Assembly: GCF_002001015.1 (NCBI RefSeq) | Contig: NZ_MUNO01000017.1 | Span: 110,001 to 174,000 of the forward strand | Reading direction: 5' to 3' | DNA from: Polaromonas sp. A23 | GTDB lineage: Bacteria > Pseudomonadota > Gammaproteobacteria > Burkholderiales > Burkholderiaceae_C | Length of the DNA: 64,000 nt | Part shown: positions 49,092 through 57,528 of the stretch, piece after piece | How the letters are laid out: each line of letters opens with the position of its first letter | Position numbering within the stretch: position 1 is the first letter of the stretch | Position numbers and translations under genes: made by a program | The notes under the pieces: model-generated | The model's input: the letters and a program-made list of their open reading frames with translations, nothing else | Told to the model about the DNA's origin: nothing | The model's database searches: none

Positions 49092-49141
49092 TGCTATTAA
49101 AAGCATAGCTACTTGTGCCCGTGTTTAAAGGGCAAAAGCCA
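49091..49141. repeat. Dispersed repeat family 2, intergenic copy
   Basis: ATGCTATTAAAAGCATAGC, then TACTTGTGCCCG and GGGCAAAAGCC, forms an imperfect palindrome that matches the other copies. It lies between gmhB and plsC. Confidence 0.6.
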
Positions 49142-49176
49142 TAAAACATCATGAAGAACGACAGAAGAGACTTGCC

Positions 49177-49911
49177 ATGCCCTTGATTCGCTCCGTCCTG
49201 CACCTGCTGTGGATGATCGTCACCGTGATTCCATGGGCGTTGGCCGTGCTGGTTTTTTCGTTGTTCGGCAGCAGCACGCAGATCTACTGGATGTGCGCGG
49301 GCTGGTTGCGCCTGGCCGTCACTGGCGGCACGGTGATTCTTGGTATCAAAAATCGTGTGACCGGCATGGAAAACCTGCCTTCGGGCGAAACCAGCGCCGC
49401 TGTGCTGCTGGTCAAGCACCAAAGCACCTGGGAGACTTTTTCCATGGTGACCCTGATGCCGCATCCGCTGGCTTTTGTGTTCAAGCGTGAGCTGCTTTAC
49501 GTTCCCTTCTTCGGCTGGGCCATGGCGAGGATGGACATGATCCACATCGACCGCAACCAGCGCGCCCAGGCTTTCAACAAGGTGGTGGAGCAGGGCCGCC
49601 GCCTGATGAGTCAGGGCGTCTGGGTCATCATGTTCCCCGAAGGCACGCGTATTGAGCGCGGGCAAAAAGGTGTCTACAAGAGCGGCGGCACGCGGCTGGC
49701 CATCGAAACCGGCGCGCCAGTCATTCCGGTGGCCGTCACTTCAGCCAAATGCTGGCCGCGCAAGGCCTTCGTCAAGAAGCCGGGCATCGTGGACATTTCC
49801 ATCGGCAAACCCATCAGCAGCGTGGGCCGCAAGCCCGACGAGCTGATGCGCGAAGTGGAAGCGTGGATAGAAACCGAGATGCGCAGGCTGGACCCTGAGG
49901 CTTACCGTTAG
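49177..49911 (+). CDS. plsC: 1-Acyl-sn-glycerol-3-phosphate acyltransferase (PlsC type)
   Basis: A 244-residue membrane-anchored acyltransferase that makes phosphatidic acid from lysophosphatidic acid. One to two N-terminal hydrophobic helices (about 8-35) precede the motif VKHQSTWETF (HX4E variant common in this group) and the substrate motif MFPEGTR. The length is typical. Confidence 0.92.
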   Translation: MPLIRSVLHLLWMIVTVIPWALAVLVFSLFGSSTQIYWMCAGWLRLAVTGGTVILGIKNRVTGMENLPSGETSAAVLLVKHQSTWETFSMVTLMPHPLAFVFKRELLYVPFFGWAMARMDMIHIDRNQRAQAFNKVVEQGRRLMSQGVWVIMFPEGTRIERGQKGVYKSGGTRLAIETGAPVIPVAVTSAKCWPRKAFVKKPGIVDISIGKPISSVGRKPDELMREVEAWIETEMRRLDPEAYR

Positions 49912-50003
49912 CCCCCACGTTCGCGCACTGCGTGTCGCTCTCTGCCCCCCGAGGGGGCGCTGCGCCTTCGGGCCGGCAAAGCCGGACCCGCGACCCCGGC
50001 TGG
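49911..50003. repeat. Dispersed GC-rich repeat family 1, intergenic copy
   Basis: GCCCCCACGTTCGCGCACTGC, the GCCCCCCGAGGGGGC palindrome and GCCGGCAAAGCCGG are visible. It begins immediately at the plsC stop and ends before the peptidase gene. Confidence 0.75.
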
Positions 50004-50054
50004 TTTGAAGAGAGAGCCATGCTGCAACACTTGGGCGGCGCTACACTGGTTAGC

Positions 50055-51056
50055 ATGCAACGGCTTCTTCAGTTCACCTTGGACCTCTTTGATCTGGAGC
50101 CGGCCAGCGCGACTGAAAATACCAAGACTTCAGAGCCAAAAAAGCCGCCAGCCCTTGTTAGTCCTGCGCCAACAGCTATTGAAAATATAGCGAATGAGCA
50201 AAACCATCCACCCGCCCAGACCCTGGAGCAGTTGCTGGCGCCGGCGACCTACCGGCACCCGGCAGCCAGCCGCGAGGCCTTGCTTGAAGGCACGGTGGTG
50301 GGCTACCAGTTCCGCCGCGGCAAGCGCCGCACCATCGGATTTTCAGTCGGCGCCGAAGGTCTGGTTGTCAGTGCACCCAAGTGGGTGCCGCTGTATGAAA
50401 TTGACAAGGCCGTGCAGGAAAAGTCCGGCTGGATCGTCAAAAAGCTGCAGGAAACCCGCGCGCGCCACGACCGCATGGAGTCGGCGCGCATTGAGTGGAA
50501 GGACGGCACGACCCTGCCTTTTCTCGGCGAGCAGGTGATTGTGGTGATTGACCCGCGGCACGCCTTCGGTGGTGTCGGCGGTGAGTTGAAAAACACCGCG
50601 GCTTCATCCGCGGCCGTGTTGCACACCGGGGCCGGCGCGCAAAACACCAGCCTGCCGGGTGTGGCAGAGCTGACGTTGCATATTGCGCTGGCACATGACG
50701 CAACGCCGGAGCAGATTCGCGACTCCGTGCAGGCCTGGCTGATGCGCCAGGCCAAGCGCGTCTTTACCGAACGTCTCAACCACTTCGCACCGCATCTGGG
50801 TGTGCAGTGGCGCAAGCTGAGCCTGAGCAGCGCCGGCACCCGTTGGGGCAGCGCCAGTGCCGACGGCTCCATCCGGCTTAACTGGCGCTTGATCCATTTC
50901 AAGCAGTCGGTGATTGACTATGTGGTGGTGCACGAGCTCAGCCATCTGAGGGTGATGGACCACAGCCCGCGGTTCTGGGATACGGTGCGCACCGTGGTGC
51001 CGGACTATGCCGAGTTGCGCAGTCAACTTAAGGAAGAAGCGCTTCCCCGGTGGTAA
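50055..51056 (+). CDS. YgjP-type (SprT/M48-like) metallopeptidase
   Basis: A 333-residue protein. The C-terminal domain holds the zinc motif VVHELSHLRVMDHSPRFW (HELSH and a later His), and the upstream LSLSSAGTRWGSASADGSIRLNW is the YgjP family block. No signal peptide is present, so it is cytoplasmic. I give the ATG at 50055 (MQRLLQFTLDLF); an ATG at 50019 has a better Shine-Dalgarno sequence (GAAGAGAGAG) and is a fair alternative. Residues about 27-47 (EPKKPPALVSPAPTAIENIA) are encoded by a family 2 repeat at 50132-50193. The role is unknown. Confidence 0.85.
   Translation: MQRLLQFTLDLFDLEPASATENTKTSEPKKPPALVSPAPTAIENIANEQNHPPAQTLEQLLAPATYRHPAASREALLEGTVVGYQFRRGKRRTIGFSVGAEGLVVSAPKWVPLYEIDKAVQEKSGWIVKKLQETRARHDRMESARIEWKDGTTLPFLGEQVIVVIDPRHAFGGVGGELKNTAASSAAVLHTGAGAQNTSLPGVAELTLHIALAHDATPEQIRDSVQAWLMRQAKRVFTERLNHFAPHLGVQWRKLSLSSAGTRWGSASADGSIRLNWRLIHFKQSVIDYVVVHELSHLRVMDHSPRFWDTVRTVVPDYAELRSQLKEEALPRW
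50132..50193. repeat. Dispersed repeat family 2, copy inside the YgjP-type gene
   Basis: GAGCCAAAAAAGCCGCCAGC, then CAACAGCTATTGAAAATATAGC, matches the intergenic copies. It is in frame and adds a Pro/Ala-rich piece in the variable N-terminal region. Confidence 0.6.
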
Positions 51057-51240
51057 TTTTGTCCGGGCAAGGGTCTAATAGTGAGGGTTTTGCGACGCAT
51101 CAAGCGGCAGGCGCTGATCGGGCTGGACAAAAGTGTAATTTTACGTAATATGAAAAATATGATGGAAATGACAGAGTCAGCAGGAAGTCAGCAGGGAAAT
51201 AGCCTCTCCGGCATCTAATAGCACCCTGGTAAAGGCCTTT

Positions 51241-51681
51241 ATGAACGAAAAACCGATTCTTGTCGTTGAAGACAACCCTGACCATCTGGAGCTGACTGTA
51301 CTGACCTTGCAGGAACAAGGTGCGGACACGACCATTGTGACGGCGCGCGATGGCGCCGAGGCGCTGGACTACCTGTTTGGCCAAGGGGCGCATGCGGGCC
51401 GGGATACGCAAAAGCAGCCCGCCTTCGTACTGCTCGACATGAAACTTCCCAAGTTGTCGGGCCTGGACGTGCTGCGCAGCCTGCGTGCCAATCCTCTGAC
51501 AGCATTGGTTCCGGTGGTCATGCTGACGTCATCGAGCGAGCAGTCGGACATCATTGCCTGCTACCAGAGCGGCGCCAACGGTTTTGTACGCAAGCCGGTG
51601 GACTTCGGCGACTTCACCGAAAAACTCAGCCGCCTGCAACACTACTGGCTGCACGTCAACGAGTCAATCGCTTCGGCTTGA
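51241..51681 (+). CDS. Single-domain response regulator
   Basis: A 146-residue receiver with VVEDNPDHLEL, phospho-acceptor Asp66 in VLLDMKLP and Lys in FVRKPVD. It has no output domain. The sequence has the longer loop and C-terminal tail of receivers that pair with phytochrome-like PAS kinases (Rcp1 type). It stands 5' of a giant PAS kinase, so it is its likely relay partner (inference). Confidence 0.88.
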   Translation: MNEKPILVVEDNPDHLELTVLTLQEQGADTTIVTARDGAEALDYLFGQGAHAGRDTQKQPAFVLLDMKLPKLSGLDVLRSLRANPLTALVPVVMLTSSSEQSDIIACYQSGANGFVRKPVDFGDFTEKLSRLQHYWLHVNESIASA

Positions 51682-52030
51682 TATCTCTCGCGTTTGTGGC
51701 TGGGCGGAAGCAAAAACGCCGGCCACGCAAAAACGAATCCTTTTTACTGCAAAGTATCCAGTACAGTCGGGTGAGTTAACCTGAGGCTGGCAGAGTCTGC
51801 CCGCCCCGGAAACAGGCCGGCCACATGAAAACTGACTTGTCCTTTCTCCAGGAACCGCCGAAGCGCCTGGCGCTTCATGTTCCCTCCTGCGGGCGGCGCT
51901 CCGAACGCCGGTGTGCGCGGGCCGCTGAAGACACCTCTTGTCATTTTCACCCGCGTTGTGCCGCGGCGGGGCTGGCTGAACGCCGGTATGTATTCCGCTC
52001 CGGATTGCCCGGTTCATGCTGGAAGGCTGC
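51682..52030. other. Intergenic region before the giant PAS kinase gene
   Basis: This gap of about 350 bases contains only short frames without conserved features. No repeat of families 1 or 2, RNA gene or clear promoter was recognised. Confidence 0.5.
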
Positions 52031-55000
52031 ATGAACTTCGGGACCAGCCTGCGAGCCCGCCTTGTCTTGTTGGTGGTCGTGGCCATCGTTCCGCTGTTTG
52101 GACTGTCCATCTTCAAGGCTTTGCACGCTGCTAACATTGCGGTCGAACAGGCCGAGGACGATCTGAGATTCGCCGCTTCCCTTGCGGCGGCCAACCAGCA
52201 GCGGATTGCCGACTCGGCCAGGCAGGTGTTGTCGGTCATTGCCTCGTTGCCGGGCATGCAGGATGGTGGCGCAAACTTCGACTGCGACCGCTACTTTTCC
52301 GGCCTGACCCGGCAGCTCCCCGAATACGCCAATCTCGGCGTGGTGAACCTGGATGGCCAGACCCGTTGCCATGCCCTGGGCAGTGCAAAAAAAACCTTTC
52401 TCGGTGACCGCCCCTATTTCAGGGACGCGATCGCCCTGCGCCGCTTTGTGGTCGGCCTTTACGCCGTAGGTCGGCTCGCCGACAAGCCGGTCCTGACTTT
52501 TGCGCAGCCGCTGTTGGGGGGCAATGGCAAGGTGACAGGCGTGGTGTATGCCTCTTTCGACCTGGCGCGGCTGGGCGAATCCATTGCCGGGATAGCCTTG
52601 CCCGATGGCGCCGCCGTGGGCATTCAGGATCGCGAGGGCACCCTGCTTGCGGGCAAACCGGTGCTGCCCATCAAGGTGGGGGAAAAGGTTCGCAGCCCTG
52701 TCTTGATAGAAGCCCTGAAAACCATGGATGCAGGCGTGCGCCAGGGCGTGGACGGCGCAGGCCGGGAGCGGTTGTGGGCTTACATGGCGAGCAGTCCGCA
52801 CCTGGAATCGGCCGTGTTTGTTTCGGTCAGCATGGACCGTAACCTCATCGTTGGCCCCAGCCAGCGTTTGTTATGGCTGGAGCTGGCAGCGTTGGCGCTG
52901 GTGGCTTTTCTCGGCGGCTGGGTTGCCTGGATGATTGCCGGCAGGGGCATCGTGGCGCCGGCACGGCAAATTCTCCATGCGACATGGAGGCTGGAGAAAG
53001 GGCATCTGGACGAACGAATTCCCGTTCACCCCGGTGACTCCCAATCCGAATTCTCCAGAATTTCCGCCGGCTTTAACCTGATGGCGGATTCCCTGGAACA
53101 GCGCGCAAAGGATCTGGAAACCGAGCTGACGCGAAACCGCCAGGCCTATGAAACGCTGGAGTTGACGATCAACAGCATGCAGGAGGGCCTGATAGCGGTG
53201 GATGCCACCGGCCGCTTGTTGCTGGTCAACGAAACGGCGGCGCACCTGTTTGCCGTGGACGACATGTCCCTGGTGCTCGCGCCGAGTTGGCCGCAGCTGC
53301 AGGGTCTGTTTGTGCCGGGCACGCAGACCTTGTACGGTTTCGAGGAACTGCCTCTTTACAAGGCCCTGCAGGGTGACAGCGGAGGGCCGCAGCCCGTACT
53401 GATGCGAAACGATCGGGAGCCTGCGGGCCGGCTGATCAGCTGCACCTACCGGCCTGTCGAGGAAGGCGGCCGCATTGTGGGTGCGCTGATGGTTTTTTCC
53501 GACATCACCCAGATGGAGCGGCTTCAGCTGGAGCAGATGCGCGGCTATGAGCAGCTGCGCGAAGTCCAGCGCAAGTTGCTTAACGCACAGCGGCTGGGCC
53601 GCATCGGCAACTGGGAGCTTGACCTTAGCAGCGGACAGCTCTGGTGGTCCGACGAGGTGTACGAGCTTTTTGGGCTGGCCCCCGAGGCTTTCGATCGCAA
53701 TCCCGACACCGTGACGGCAATGATTCACCCCGACGATCGGCCCGCGTACACGCGGCAGCGTGACGAGGCGATGCGCGCGGGGCTGGGCCTTGATGTGGAG
53801 TACCGGATCATCACGCCCACGGGGCAAACCCGGTGGATCCACCAGATCGGCGAACTTTATGCCGACGACAAAGGCACGCCGCTGTTGCGCGCGGGTGTTG
53901 TACAGGAAATTACGAGCCGTAAGTTGGCGGAGCAAGCCGCAGCGCGGACGACGGATTTGTTGCAGCGAACGGGAGAGATGGGAAAGATCGGCGGCTGGGA
54001 AGTCGTTCTTGGTGACATGGTGGTGGTCTGGTCAGAGCAGGTTTACCGCATCCACGAGGTAGACCTGGGCACGCCGATCAGCGTCGCCGAGTCCCTGACG
54101 TTTTACGCTCCCGAAGTCCAACCCCTGGTAAGCGCGGCCGCACGGGCCGCTGCAGCGCATGGCATACCCTGGGATCTGGAAGTGCCGATGGTGACCGCCA
54201 AGGGGCGCCGCATCTGGGTCAAGTCCCAAGGGCGTGCGCTGTGGCAAGACGGCAAAGTGATCCGGCTGGTAGGCGCACTTCAGGACATCACGGAAACACA
54301 TGAATCGGAGGAGCAGCTGCGTTTGCTGGAAACCGCCATCGCGCGGTTGAACGACATCGTGCTGATCACCGCGGCGGAGCCGATCGACGAGTCGGGACCG
54401 CGCATTGTGTTTGTCAACGACGCCTTCGAGCGCCGGACAGGTTACCGGCGCGAAGAAGTGCTGGGACAGTCTCCCAGGTTGCTGCAGGGGCCGGACACGC
54501 AGCGCGCCGAACTCGACCGCATTGGCGCGGCGCTCAGGAGCTGGCAGCCGGTGCGTGCGGAGTTGATCAACTACACCAAGAGCGGCCAGGCGTTTTGGGT
54601 CGAACTGGACATTGTGCCCATTGCCAACGCCAGCGGCCGGTACACCCACTGGGTGGCGGTGGAGCGTGATATCACCGGGCGCAAGCTTGCAGAGCAGGCG
54701 CTTGTCAGCAGTGAACAGCGTTACGCGGTCCTCTTCAAGTCGGCGCCCGTACCGATGTGGATCATCGACGTGCAGACCCAGATGTTCATCGCAGTCAATG
54801 AAGCCTGTGTCCGTCGTTATGGCTACACGCGCGACGAATTCCTGACGATGACCATTTTTGACATCCGCTCCGACATCGAAAATCGCCGCTTGAAGGCCGA
54901 GATATCCAGCGGGGTGCGCGAAGACGTCAACCGCCGCCTGCATCGCGGCAAGGACGGCGTCGACTTCGACGTGGAAACCGTGTCCCGGACGATTCAATAC

Positions 55001-56725
55001 GAAGGCCGGGATGCGCGTTTTGTGGTCGCCATGGACGTGACGGCGCAAGTCAAGGCCGAAAAAGATGTACAGGACTACTTGTTCACTTTGCAGCGCGCGG
55101 CCGACGCAACACAGGCCATTACCAGCCACCACACTGTCGAGGCCACGGTCCAGGAAACCGCGGACCAGGTGCGTGCCGTGGTGGGCGCACACCAGGCCGT
55201 GGTGGGGTTGACGGTCATCGGCGAGCAACGGCGCGCGATCAATGCGATCTCGCATTCGGACCGCTACCCCCACTGCCGGGACATGGTGCGCCTTGTCCAC
55301 AGCAGCGGCCTTGATGTCGCCGTCTGCACAAGCAACCGCCCTCTGCGCTTGACCCAGTCCGAACTGGAGGCTCACCCGGAGTGGCCGGATTCCGGCAACG
55401 ACGCGGGCGAGGATGCGCTCATGCGAGGTTGGCTGGCCGTGCCGTTGACGGGGCGCAGTGGAGAAAACATCGGACTGCTCCAGATGAGCGACAAATACCA
55501 CGGTGAATTTACCCTGCAGGACCAGTACGTCGCTGTCGAGCTCGCGCAACTGGCATCCATCGCCATTGAAAACGCCAACCTCTTTGAGCAGGTCCAGCAA
55601 CTTAACCAGGGGCTGGAAGAAAAAGTCGCAGAACGTACTGCCGCGCTGGCGCGGCAGGAAGTCCTGTTCAGGGCACTGACGGAGCAGGCGCCGCAGGTGG
55701 TCTGGAACGCCGATCCCGCGGGCAAGCTGACCTACCTGAACCGCAAGTGGTACGAGTTGATGGGGGGCGCACCCGAAGACTGGATGGGCGACAAATGGCG
55801 GGCGGTGATTCATCCCGACGATCTTGCGGAGCTGGCTGCCAATTGGGCCCGGTCACGCGAGAGCCTGAAACCCTACGAAGGCATGCGCCGGCTGCGGGCG
55901 CTCGACGGCACTTATCACACCATGGCTTACCGCGGGTCTCCTGTGCTTGATGAAAGCGGGAACGTGCTGTTCTGGGTCGGTATTGATGCGGACGTGACGG
56001 AGATCAAATCCATCGAAACTGCCCTGCGCCTGTCCAATCAGGAGCTGGAGGCTTTTTCCTATTCGGTCTCACACGATCTGCGCTCGCCCCTGAACACGGT
56101 AGACGGATTCAGCCGCCTGCTGGCCAAGCAGCTCGATCCCAACAACCCCAACGAAAAAATCCAGCACTACCTGTCGCGCATTCAGGCGGGGGTCGCCCAG
56201 ATGGGGCGCCTGATTGAAGACCTGCTGTCGCTTGCTCAGGTTTCGCGCATGCAAATGCGTCATGAAAATGTGGATCTGAGCGCAATTGCACGGGAGATTG
56301 CCGAAGAATGCCGGGGCCGCCAGCCGGAGCGCGTGGTCGACATCCAGGTCGAGGACGGCTTGCTGGTTCAAGGCGACGGACGGCTGATTCGCGTGGTGAT
56401 GGAAAACCTCGTTGGCAATGCCTGGAAATTTTCTTCCCGGAAAACACACGCAAAAATTCGCGTAGGCCGAACTGTCGACGCGGCAGGGCAACCCGTGTTC
56501 TTTGTGCGGGACAACGGGGCCGGCTTCGATATGGCTTATGCCGACAAGCTATTCAATACTTTCCAGCGTTTGCATGCCGTCACCGAATTTCCCGGAACCG
56601 GGGTAGGGCTGGCTACCGTCAGCCGTGTGATCGGTCGCCACGGCGGCCATGTCTGGGCAGAGGCTGAACCGGGCAAAGGCGCCACCTTCTTCTTCACACT
56701 GCCTGGTCATCCGGTAGTCGCCTGA
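52031..56725 (+). CDS. Giant multi-PAS/GAF sensor histidine kinase
   Basis: A 1564-residue membrane kinase. Order: transmembrane helix (about 8-28), periplasmic Cache-type sensor (about 35-265), second helix (about 280-300), HAMP, then about four to five PAS modules (with PAC tails such as WVAVERDITGRKLAEQAL), a GAF domain (about 1020-1190), another PAS, HisKA with YSVSHDLRSPLN (His1348) and HATPase with NLVGNAWKFS and GTGVGLATV. I choose the ATG at 52031, after GGAAGG; one at 52016 lacks a good ribosome site. The HisKA-HATPase pair is of the kind found in phytochrome-type kinases, though no chromophore-binding domain is present. The signal is unknown. Confidence 0.92.
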   Translation: MNFGTSLRARLVLLVVVAIVPLFGLSIFKALHAANIAVEQAEDDLRFAASLAAANQQRIADSARQVLSVIASLPGMQDGGANFDCDRYFSGLTRQLPEYANLGVVNLDGQTRCHALGSAKKTFLGDRPYFRDAIALRRFVVGLYAVGRLADKPVLTFAQPLLGGNGKVTGVVYASFDLARLGESIAGIALPDGAAVGIQDREGTLLAGKPVLPIKVGEKVRSPVLIEALKTMDAGVRQGVDGAGRERLWAYMASSPHLESAVFVSVSMDRNLIVGPSQRLLWLELAALALVAFLGGWVAWMIAGRGIVAPARQILHATWRLEKGHLDERIPVHPGDSQSEFSRISAGFNLMADSLEQRAKDLETELTRNRQAYETLELTINSMQEGLIAVDATGRLLLVNETAAHLFAVDDMSLVLAPSWPQLQGLFVPGTQTLYGFEELPLYKALQGDSGGPQPVLMRNDREPAGRLISCTYRPVEEGGRIVGALMVFSDITQMERLQLEQMRGYEQLREVQRKLLNAQRLGRIGNWELDLSSGQLWWSDEVYELFGLAPEAFDRNPDTVTAMIHPDDRPAYTRQRDEAMRAGLGLDVEYRIITPTGQTRWIHQIGELYADDKGTPLLRAGVVQEITSRKLAEQAAARTTDLLQRTGEMGKIGGWEVVLGDMVVVWSEQVYRIHEVDLGTPISVAESLTFYAPEVQPLVSAAARAAAAHGIPWDLEVPMVTAKGRRIWVKSQGRALWQDGKVIRLVGALQDITETHESEEQLRLLETAIARLNDIVLITAAEPIDESGPRIVFVNDAFERRTGYRREEVLGQSPRLLQGPDTQRAELDRIGAALRSWQPVRAELINYTKSGQAFWVELDIVPIANASGRYTHWVAVERDITGRKLAEQALVSSEQRYAVLFKSAPVPMWIIDVQTQMFIAVNEACVRRYGYTRDEFLTMTIFDIRSDIENRRLKAEISSGVREDVNRRLHRGKDGVDFDVETVSRTIQYEGRDARFVVAMDVTAQVKAEKDVQDYLFTLQRAADATQAITSHHTVEATVQETADQVRAVVGAHQAVVGLTVIGEQRRAINAISHSDRYPHCRDMVRLVHSSGLDVAVCTSNRPLRLTQSELEAHPEWPDSGNDAGEDALMRGWLAVPLTGRSGENIGLLQMSDKYHGEFTLQDQYVAVELAQLASIAIENANLFEQVQQLNQGLEEKVAERTAALARQEVLFRALTEQAPQVVWNADPAGKLTYLNRKWYELMGGAPEDWMGDKWRAVIHPDDLAELAANWARSRESLKPYEGMRRLRALDGTYHTMAYRGSPVLDESGNVLFWVGIDADVTEIKSIETALRLSNQELEAFSYSVSHDLRSPLNTVDGFSRLLAKQLDPNNPNEKIQHYLSRIQAGVAQMGRLIEDLLSLAQVSRMQMRHENVDLSAIAREIAEECRGRQPERVVDIQVEDGLLVQGDGRLIRVVMENLVGNAWKFSSRKTHAKIRVGRTVDAAGQPVFFVRDNGAGFDMAYADKLFNTFQRLHAVTEFPGTGVGLATVSRVIGRHGGHVWAEAEPGKGATFFFTLPGHPVVA

Positions 56726-56836
56726 GTGTGCGGCGGGCAGATGCTGTAAAAAAGTCAAGAATTGATAGACGTTAAATTCAATTGATTAAATCAATTAATT
56801 TGTTTAAATTGTCAGATTCATCTTATTGGGTACTTT

Positions 56837-57478
56837 ATGCCGCGCGAACCCCAAACCTTCGAGAACGCCATCACGGCGAACGACTTTTCCAGCGACGACT
56901 ACTGCGGCACCACCTATGCAGCGAAACTGCTGGGCCTGTCAGTGGCCACCGTGCAGTCGTTGGTTGAAAAAGGCGAAATTGACGCTTGGAAGACCCTGGG
57001 CGGCCACCGCCGGCTGTCTTTGCGCGCCATCAACAATTACCTGCTGAAAAACAGCCCGCAACGGGCGCAGGTCGACGCTGACCCCCGCAACCGCCTTAGC
57101 ATTCTGGTGGTCGAGGATGAAGAAGCCACTTGCGAGCTCTACAAAGCCCAGTTCGACGAATGGAACATGGCCGTGGATTGCAGTTTCATGCCGTCTGCCC
57201 TCGAAGCCCTGATGGACATCGCCAGCATGCGGCCCGACCTCCTGATCACCGACCTGAACATGCCCGGGGTCGATGGCATGGAATTGCTTCGTGCGCTCAA
57301 GCGCAACCAGCAGCTGGCGTCCATGCAGATCCTCGTGATCAGCGGCTTGCCCAGCGAGGCCATCAAAGAACGGGGCGGCCTTCCTCCCAACTCCCATTAC
57401 CTTGAAAAACCGATCAACTTCGACTGGTTGCATGGCTACGTCACGGCGCTGCTGGTGGCCAATCGCAAGTGGCGGTAA
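56837..57478 (+). CDS. Excisionase/MerR-type HTH fused to a receiver domain
   Basis: A 213-residue protein. Residues about 24-72 (TTYAAKLLGLSVATVQSLVEKGEIDAWKTLGGHRRLSL) are a winged helix-turn-helix of the excisionase/MerR type with the GGHRR wing. Residues about 88-205 are a receiver with VVEDEEA, phospho-acceptor Asp139 in LLITDLNMP and Lys in YLEKPIN. The DNA-binding part stands before the receiver, opposite to most response regulators. It lies between two PAS kinase genes and is probably the output of one or both (inference). The ATG at 56837 has a weak ribosome-binding site. Confidence 0.87.
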   Translation: MPREPQTFENAITANDFSSDDYCGTTYAAKLLGLSVATVQSLVEKGEIDAWKTLGGHRRLSLRAINNYLLKNSPQRAQVDADPRNRLSILVVEDEEATCELYKAQFDEWNMAVDCSFMPSALEALMDIASMRPDLLITDLNMPGVDGMELLRALKRNQQLASMQILVISGLPSEAIKERGGLPPNSHYLEKPINFDWLHGYVTALLVANRKWR

Positions 57479-57528
57479 AAGGTCCGTTCACCGGTCTTTG
57501 ACGCAAGCTCTGGAACGGACCACCGACT

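Noticed and set aside
51825..52034. Short frame before the giant kinase gene
   Set aside because: It has no conserved features and overlaps the kinase start; two overlapping frames there are equally open.
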